The notes under the pieces: generated by a model
Databases searched by the model: none
Told to the model about the DNA's origin: nothing
What the model saw: the letters and a program-made list of their open reading frames with translations, nothing else
Part shown: piece by piece, positions 15,448 to 20,125 of the stretch
Layout of the letters: the number at the start of each line of letters is the position of its first letter
How positions within the stretch are numbered: position 1 is the stretch's first letter
Source: Methanobacteriaceae archaeon
GTDB lineage: Archaea; Methanobacteriota; Methanobacteria; Methanobacteriales; Methanobacteriaceae
DNA: 20,125 nt
Direction of reading: 5' to 3'
NCBI GenBank assembly: GCA_017883605.1
Contig: JADGNH010000018.1
Coordinates: 1 to 20,125 of the forward strand
Translations under genes and position numbers: made by a program

Positions 15448-16494
15448 TTGGGTAGAAAATTTTTTGTTTCTGACTGTGAGGGCCCTATATCTACAAATGA
15501 TAATGCGTTTGAACTTTCAGGCCATTTTATAGATGATGGAGAGACTTTCTTTGAAATAGTTAGTAAATACGATGATATCCTCGCTGATGAGTTGAAAAGA
15601 CCTGGTTACAATGCGGGGGGTACTTTAAAATTAATTTTACCATTTTTAAAGGCCTATGGTGCTACAAACCAAATTATAAAGGACTTTTCAGAGGAAAACG
15701 TCCTGCTGATTCCTGGCGCAGCTGAAACCCTGCGTTTTGTGTGCAGTATCATGCCATCCTTTATTGTTAGCACCAGCTACCAGCAGTACATAGGTGCTAT
15801 TTGTGATTTAACAGATTTTCCTTATGAAAACACCTATTCCACAAAATTAGACATCGAAAAATATCCTTTAACCGGTGTTGAAAAGAAAAAACTAATGGAA
15901 CTTAAAAACAGAATAGTGGAGAATCCTGATTTTGAAAACCTGGATAAGATATTCTGGAGCGAAATCCCCAAAATGGAAATCGGTAGAATAATTGAGGATG
16001 TAAATCCAGTGGGTGGAGAAGGTAAAAAAGAAGCTTTAGAGGACATCATAAGTAAGTTAAACTCTCAATCATCTGATCTAATTTATGTAGGGGACAGTAT
16101 AACTGATGTTCAGCCTTTAAGGTTCGCCCGGGAAGAAGGCGGACTAGCAGTTTCATTTAACGGCAACGAATATGCCATTGAAGAAGCTGAAATTGTCATA
16201 ATTGCCGATAACACACTTCTGGTATCTATAATAGCAGACTTATTCAACAAATCAGGAACAGAGGAAGTTCTTGAGTTTATAAAATCATTTACCAATGATC
16301 CCACATCCGCCATTCACAGTTATCCTATAGATCCTCAGCTGGCACTTAAATTTCAGGAGATTGTTGACAGCGATGGTATTGATGGATATTTTAAAATGGA
16401 TATTTTAACCGAGGATAACAGGGAGAGATTAAGGGAAGAAAGCCTTCAATTACGTAAAAAAGTTAGAGGAGAGGCAATAGGGGGATTAGGGTGA
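15448..16494 (+). CDS. ehaR: Energy-converting hydrogenase A subunit R (EhaR), HAD-superfamily hydrolase fold
   Basis: A 348-residue soluble protein of the HAD superfamily. Motif I is VSDCEGPIS with nucleophile Asp9, but the usual second aspartate (DxD) is Glu11. Motif II is IVSTSY (Ser108/Thr109), motif III the Lys in EGKKEAL (about 193-194) and motif IV VGDSITD (214-220). It therefore looks able to bind magnesium and a phosphate ester; the Asp-to-Glu change would alter the usual acid/base residue. The TTG at 15448 has AAGGAGG (15434-15440) 7 bases upstream. It is the last gene of the named ehaA-R series. The substrate is unknown, and a link to hydrogenase activity is inferred only from its operon position. 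Confidence 0.85.
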   Translation: MGRKFFVSDCEGPISTNDNAFELSGHFIDDGETFFEIVSKYDDILADELKRPGYNAGGTLKLILPFLKAYGATNQIIKDFSEENVLLIPGAAETLRFVCSIMPSFIVSTSYQQYIGAICDLTDFPYENTYSTKLDIEKYPLTGVEKKKLMELKNRIVENPDFENLDKIFWSEIPKMEIGRIIEDVNPVGGEGKKEALEDIISKLNSQSSDLIYVGDSITDVQPLRFAREEGGLAVSFNGNEYAIEEAEIVIIADNTLLVSIIADLFNKSGTEEVLEFIKSFTNDPTSAIHSYPIDPQLALKFQEIVDSDGIDGYFKMDILTEDNRERLREESLQLRKKVRGEAIGGLG

Positions 16495-16495
16495 T

Positions 16496-17410
16496 ATGAG
16501 TACTATTATGAGCACCACCAGAGAACTGCAAGCAGTTTTGGAGGATACCTACTCCGAGGCTTTCACCGGCATCTGTTCCAGGCTTATAGTCACTGCAGAT
16601 GATGATGAAACCCTGAAAAGAGCGGCTTTTGATGCCACCGCCACCCCCGGCGCAGTTATTGGAAGGGTGGAGGGAGGTATAGAATCCTGGTTGAATGATG
16701 ATGAAACCCCAGACGGTAGAAAGGGGGCTATATTACAGTTTTGGTATGAGAAAGACGATTTAGAAAGGTTTGAGGTGGAGCTATCCTACAGAATAAGACA
16801 GGATATACTGGTGAAGCCCTTTACCAGGGTATTCGACGCTTCCCCGGATCCACTGGGAAAAATAGACACCATGAAGCATGTGGGACACTGTGGAGATGGA
16901 TATGAATGGGAAGAAGAAGTTTATGGGCGTAAAATGATCGTGGTGCCCATAGCCATACCTGATTTCATGATCCAACGTGAAATCGGCTATTTTAAGGGAA
17001 TTATGGGGGCTAATTTTTGGTATATGTGCAGTAGCAAGGAAGCGGTTCTAAATGCTGGGAAAAAGGCCCTTAAAGCTATAAAGAAGGTGGAAGGAGTTAT
17101 AACTCCCTTTGATATATGTTCTGCCGCCTCTAAACCTGAAACCAGATTTCCGTGGATAGGCCCCACCACCAACCATCCCTACTGCCCTTCCCTTAAAATG
17201 CTTCTTAAGGAACAGTCTATGGTTCCTGAAGATGTTCATTTCATCCCGGAGATAGTTATAAACGGTTTAAACCTTGGAGCAGTGGAGAAAGCCATGAAAG
17301 CAGGCATCATGGCTGTATTGGATGTTGAAGGTGTTTTAAAAGTTTCTGCAGGAAATTATCAGGGAAAACTGGGTGATTATAAGATTTACCTCAAAGAGTT
17401 GTTTGAATGA
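16496..17410 (+). CDS. Formylmethanofuran:tetrahydromethanopterin formyltransferase paralogue (Ftr II-like)
   Basis: 304 residues, the normal length for Ftr. Family landmarks run throughout: DTYSEAF near the N-terminus, ETPDGRKGA, FGDGYE-like HCGDGYEWE, VEGVITPF, NHPYCPSLK, EIVINGLN, AGIMAVLDVEGV and the C-terminal SAGNYQGKLGDYKIYL. Ftr moves a formyl group from methanofuran to H4MPT, the second step of CO2 reduction, which Eha-derived ferredoxin helps to drive. The region normally PGGIVASGSK is changed (DICSAASKPET), so activity or specificity may differ from housekeeping Ftr. The ATG at 16496 lies one base after the ehaR stop, with GGGTGAT ahead; ATG 16508 is a weaker option. The gene ends in a repeat-filled gap. 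Confidence 0.88.
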   Translation: MSTIMSTTRELQAVLEDTYSEAFTGICSRLIVTADDDETLKRAAFDATATPGAVIGRVEGGIESWLNDDETPDGRKGAILQFWYEKDDLERFEVELSYRIRQDILVKPFTRVFDASPDPLGKIDTMKHVGHCGDGYEWEEEVYGRKMIVVPIAIPDFMIQREIGYFKGIMGANFWYMCSSKEAVLNAGKKALKAIKKVEGVITPFDICSAASKPETRFPWIGPTTNHPYCPSLKMLLKEQSMVPEDVHFIPEIVINGLNLGAVEKAMKAGIMAVLDVEGVLKVSAGNYQGKLGDYKIYLKELFE

Positions 17411-17518
17411 TGTTTATCATAGAAGGTTGTTTGGATGATGTTTATCATAGAAGGTTGTTTGGATGATGTTTAACCTAAAGAGTGTTTGAATGATGTTTAT
17501 CATAGAAGGTTGTTTGGA
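17408..17518. repeat. 28-base tandem repeat across the formyltransferase-kinase gap, each exact unit with SD + ATG
   Basis: Exact 28-base units lie at 17408-17435, 17436-17463 and 17491-17518, with a diverged 27-base unit at 17464-17490; a further unit begins at 17519 and runs into the kinase coding sequence. The end of the formyltransferase gene (TTGTTTGAATGA) matches the end of a unit. Each exact unit contains AGAAGG about 8 bases before TGGATGATG, so it repeats a ribosome binding site and start codon. The real kinase start is the last of these. Confidence 0.92.
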
Positions 17519-18447
17519 TGATGTTTGATGTGGTGGGTTTCGGTGCCCTGAATGTGGATAAACTATACCTTGTGAATAAAATAGCAGGAGAGGATGAAGA
17601 GGCCCATATAATGAGTTTAAACCAATCTTGCGGTGGATCTGCAGCTAACACATTGATAGGGCTGTCCAGGCTTGGTTTAGATACGGGGGTTATTGGTAAA
17701 GTGTCAAAGGATCAGGAAGGCAGACTTCTACTTGAAAATCTCAAAAAAGAAGGTGTTAACACCCATGGGGTGATTTTATCTGAAGGAGGGAGAAGCGGCA
17801 CGGTGATGGGTTTTGTGGATCCAGAGGGTCAAAGGGCACTCTACGTTGATCCTGGAGTAAACGATTTAATAAAACCAGATGAGATTAAACCTGAATATTC
17901 GCTGAATTCAAAAATTTTACATCTCAGTTCATTTGTTAAAGGATCAATAAAAGCTCAAAAGGTTCTTTTAGATAAATTACCTTCTGATGTGAAGGTTAGT
18001 CTTGATCCCGGGAGAATATACGCAGAAAGGGGTTTGGATTACCTTAAAGATATTCTAAAAAGAACCAACATACTCCTCCTAAATGAAGGGGAACTAAAAC
18101 TTTTAACCGAGAAGAAATACAGGACATTTCAAGAGGAGGCCAAAGTTCTCTTGGACTATGGAATAGACATAATTGCGGTCAAACGCGGTGATGAAGGTTC
18201 ATATGTTACAGATGGCGAGGAATCATACTTTATAGAAGCTTTAAAGACAAGATGTAAGGATACCACCGGGGCGGGAGATGCTTTCAACGCCGGATTTCTT
18301 TACGGAATGGTTAAAGGAGAGAAACTATATGACTGCTCCCTGATGGGCAACTATGTAGCGGCCTGTTGTGTGAAGGAGATGGGTGCCACAGGAAACCTTC
18401 CCAACGCATCCCAATTACGTAAAATGGACTTGAATAGTTTAAGTTAA
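17518..18447 (+). CDS. PfkB/ribokinase-family sugar or nucleoside kinase
   Basis: A 309-residue cytoplasmic kinase of ordinary family length. PfkB signature 1 is visible as CGGSAANTLIGLSRLG (about 38-53), and signature 2 as DTTGAGDAFNAGF (248-260) with catalytic Asp254 and the anion-hole GAG. It would transfer phosphate from ATP to a hydroxymethyl group of a sugar, nucleoside or related compound. Archaeal members include broad-specificity nucleoside kinases and ribokinases, and the sequence alone does not choose. A ribokinase-like gene also follows the ftr paralogue in the M. thermautotrophicus eha region, as I recall it, so the linkage appears conserved. ATG 17518 and ATG 17521 are adjacent; AAGG at 17506-17509 fits the first. 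Confidence 0.87.
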   Translation: MMFDVVGFGALNVDKLYLVNKIAGEDEEAHIMSLNQSCGGSAANTLIGLSRLGLDTGVIGKVSKDQEGRLLLENLKKEGVNTHGVILSEGGRSGTVMGFVDPEGQRALYVDPGVNDLIKPDEIKPEYSLNSKILHLSSFVKGSIKAQKVLLDKLPSDVKVSLDPGRIYAERGLDYLKDILKRTNILLLNEGELKLLTEKKYRTFQEEAKVLLDYGIDIIAVKRGDEGSYVTDGEESYFIEALKTRCKDTTGAGDAFNAGFLYGMVKGEKLYDCSLMGNYVAACCVKEMGATGNLPNASQLRKMDLNSLS

Positions 18448-18491
18448 TAAAAAATGGATTTAATAAAGGGATTAAATTAAATGAATAAATT

Positions 18492-18557
18492 ATTAGAAGA
18501 TAAAAATATCAGAATAATTAGAAGATAAAAATATCAGAATAATTAGAAGATAAATAT
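18492..18557. repeat. 25-base tandem repeat (2.6 copies) in the kinase-polyferredoxin gap
   Basis: Exact units at 18492-18516 and 18517-18541, containing ATTAGAAGATAAAAATATC, are followed by a partial third at 18542-18557. The gap 18448-18614 holds no gene. Downstream of the array an A-rich stretch (AAATAAAATAAAATAA, about 18587-18602) could contain an internal promoter, but nothing there is a convincing TATA box. Confidence 0.88.
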
Positions 18558-18614
18558 TAGATATCGATTACGAATCATTAATACCTAAATAAAATAAAAT
18601 AACGGGTGTAAAAC

Positions 18615-19379
18615 ATGGATATCACTTTCAAAAAGAATAAAAAAGATCTGGAAGGGGAGGTAATGGTTAAGTCAATGGATATGGAGCACAGTGCTGAAGA
18701 TTTCAAGCCGGAGATTGAAAGCTGTGCCCTGGAGCAGAAGTACATAACCATATCTCCTGAGTGTGTGAGATGCAATCTCTGTGCTGAAGAGTGTCCGGTT
18801 GATGCCATAGCTCCTATTGAATCAAATAGACAGGCCAAAATACTTGATAACTGTGTTAAATGCGAAATATGTGCCCAAACTTGTCCAGTTAGAGCTGTAA
18901 AGGTTATAAAAAGCACTTCAGATGTGGATGAAGGTGTACAGTATCACATTAAAGACCTGAAGATTCCCCACCGTAAATTAAGGATGAAAGATATTCAGGT
19001 GGATGAAGATAAATGCAAATCCCAAGGAATATGTGCCAAGTTCTGCCCCACCGGGGCAATAACAGTTGAAAAAGGAAAAATAGCCCAGATAGACAGAGAT
19101 GCTTGCATAGGCTGCGGTGCATGTGTTAATGTCTGCCCTGAAGAGGCCATAACCCTGGAAAGAGATTTAGGGCCGGTTATTAAGACCAAAGAACTCTTAA
19201 TAGATCAGGAAGCCTGTGTTCAGTGTGAAGTTTGTGAAGAGAACTGTCCAGTGGAGGCCATAAAACTCGAAGGCGATGAAGTCGTGCTTTCTGAGGATAA
19301 ATGTATATTATGTGAGGTTTGTTCTACTAAATGTCCAGTAGGAGCATTAAAACTTGAGAGGTTGCCAAATGAGAGTTAA
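18615..19379 (+). CDS. Polyferredoxin with five complete and one three-cysteine cluster motif
   Basis: A 254-residue iron-sulfur protein with six ferredoxin-type motifs starting at Cys50, 80, 134, 164, 201 and 230. Five have the full CxxCxxCxxxCP set. The third reads CKSQGICAKFCP, with Gln137 where the second cysteine belongs, so it may hold a [3Fe-4S] cluster or a [4Fe-4S] cluster with a non-cysteine ligand. The first 45 residues are charged and cysteine-free. It is not one of EhaP/EhaQ but follows the same operon direction, so it may pass electrons to or from Eha or formylmethanofuran dehydrogenase. The ATG at 18615 follows GGGTG (18604-18608). The last 11 bases overlap the CBS-domain gene, implying coupling. 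Confidence 0.88.
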   Translation: MDITFKKNKKDLEGEVMVKSMDMEHSAEDFKPEIESCALEQKYITISPECVRCNLCAEECPVDAIAPIESNRQAKILDNCVKCEICAQTCPVRAVKVIKSTSDVDEGVQYHIKDLKIPHRKLRMKDIQVDEDKCKSQGICAKFCPTGAITVEKGKIAQIDRDACIGCGACVNVCPEEAITLERDLGPVIKTKELLIDQEACVQCEVCEENCPVEAIKLEGDEVVLSEDKCILCEVCSTKCPVGALKLERLPNES

Positions 19380-20007
19380 AGAGATAATGGATAAGAACTT
19401 CATCGGTGTAGCACCCGATATGGGATTGGATCAGGCATCCCTGAAGATGGAAGAACACAGGAAATTTGCCACTCCTGTATTAGATGACGATAAAAGGTTG
19501 GTGGGGTGGATAACTGCCTTGGACGTAACTAAGGGGTTCAGAGAAGGTAAAAAAACTGTTTATGACATAATGCACCATAGAAGTGATGTCATTTACGTGC
19601 ATGAAAATGATACGGCCAGACTAGCAGTATTAAAAGCATCAAAATATAAAGTGGTAAGCATACCGGTATTAAATAATGAAGGAGTGGTAGTGGGGGTAAT
19701 TAGAACCTCTGATATAGTTGAAACCCTGTCTCATCTTTATGAAATCAAAGTTTCCAAGATATTTGAGGCCATGGACCGGGAACTCAAGGGCGTAAGTTGG
19801 GATGAGCTCATGGAAGCCTCTGCCATTGTTACCCGGAGGAGTACCGGTAAAAGAGTTACTGCCAAGGACTACGAACAGAGAATTAAGAATTCAACCTTTG
19901 GAGAAGCAATCTGGGCAACAGGTGGATTGGAAAAGTTCTTTGTTGGTTTGATAGCCATTGGGGAGCTGGTCATCGCCCGGAAGGTGGCCAGGGCCAGGAG
20001 TCAATAG
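19369..20007 (+). CDS. Two-CBS-domain protein with a conserved-looking C-terminal extension
   Basis: 212 residues. CBS 1 (about 1-56) starts RVKEIMDKNFIGVAPD and contains KFATPVLDDDKRLVGWITALDV; CBS 2 (about 60-118) contains VYDIMHHRSDVIYVHENDTARLA and SIPVLNNEGVVVGVIRTSDIV. Paired CBS domains usually bind adenosine nucleotides or SAM and act as energy-state sensors. The remaining 94 residues have no motif I recognise; they include KGVSWDELMEASAIVTRR and a hydrophobic C-terminal stretch (GLIAIGELVIA). The ATG at 19369 is preferred over the TTG at 19354 because GAGGTTG (19358-19364) has ideal spacing. It overlaps the polyferredoxin gene, so it may gate that electron carrier according to nucleotide levels; this is inference. 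Confidence 0.85.
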   Translation: MRVKEIMDKNFIGVAPDMGLDQASLKMEEHRKFATPVLDDDKRLVGWITALDVTKGFREGKKTVYDIMHHRSDVIYVHENDTARLAVLKASKYKVVSIPVLNNEGVVVGVIRTSDIVETLSHLYEIKVSKIFEAMDRELKGVSWDELMEASAIVTRRSTGKRVTAKDYEQRIKNSTFGEAIWATGGLEKFFVGLIAIGELVIARKVARARSQ

Positions 20008-20039
20008 TTTTATTCCTCTGGAGATATCAACCATGAACG

Positions 20040-20118
20040 TCCATTTTAAACTATTTTACTTTTTGAGTCAGTTACAGGTTTTTAAAAAAGGTTAGGGGTT
20101 TTAAAATGTTCTTTTTTT
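20040..20118 (+). terminator. Possible oligo-T termination region after the CBS gene
   Basis: After the TAG at 20005-20007 the strand becomes T-rich (TTTT near 20043, TTTTACTTTTTG near 20054-20065, TTTTT near 20079) and has a seven-T run at 20112-20118. This is consistent with archaeal termination at the end of the rightward array. The window ends before the next gene can be seen. Confidence 0.35.
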
Positions 20119-20125
20119 GCTTCAG

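Noticed and set aside
17408..17518. Possible CRISPR-like array (28-base direct repeats)
   Set aside because: Units are head-to-tail with no spacers, overlap gene ends and include the kinase start; this is a tandem duplication.

Overview
The window comes from a hydrogenotrophic, pseudomurein-walled methanogen, most likely a mesophilic Methanobacterium or a close relative in the Methanobacteriales. Three things point there: a surface protein made of pseudomurein-binding-type repeats ending in a transglutaminase-like domain; a complete energy-converting [NiFe] hydrogenase A (Eha) operon in the canonical gene order; and compact genes of moderate GC separated by extremely AT-rich gaps, with GGTGA/GGAGG ribosome binding sites and archaeal TATA boxes.

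Left region (1-4950), cell envelope. A 5'-truncated repeat protein with a C-terminal Cys-His-Asp transglutaminase-like domain runs rightward. It faces two leftward nucleotide-sugar SDR enzymes (one GDP-mannose 4,6-dehydratase-like, one UDP-glucose/UDP-GlcNAc 4-epimerase-like) and a small leftward membrane-anchored DUF1616-like protein. The 475-base divergent gap 4951-5425 holds T-rich repeats, two promoters and several palindromes.

Central region (5426-16494), ehaA to ehaR. Eighteen co-directional genes, mostly overlapping or nearly abutting, encode many small membrane subunits (EhaA-G, I, K, L), an antiporter-like subunit (EhaH), a NuoH/HycD-like anchor (EhaJ), a soluble helical protein (EhaM), the small and large hydrogenase subunits (EhaN, EhaO), 6- and 10-cluster polyferredoxins (EhaP, EhaQ) and a HAD-fold protein (EhaR). 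By established knowledge of this family, the complex uses ion motive force to drive electrons from H2 to ferredoxin, replenishing the CO2-reduction (formylmethanofuran) pathway.

Right region (16496-20007), an accessory module in the same direction: a paralogue of formylmethanofuran:H4MPT formyltransferase, a PfkB/ribokinase-family kinase, a third polyferredoxin whose third cluster has only three cysteines, and a two-CBS-domain protein overlapping it. The formyltransferase paralogue ties the operon to the first steps of CO2 reduction, but the roles of the HAD protein, kinase, polyferredoxin and CBS protein are not apparent from sequence.

The most unusual pattern is that almost every sizeable gap, including gaps inside the operon, holds a private short tandem repeat (periods about 18-50 bases) unrelated to those in the other gaps. 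In the formyltransferase-kinase gap each full repeat carries a ribosome-binding site plus ATG. A second oddity is the start of ehaQ, where the Shine-Dalgarno sequence overlaps the only canonical start and points to a possible AUU start.
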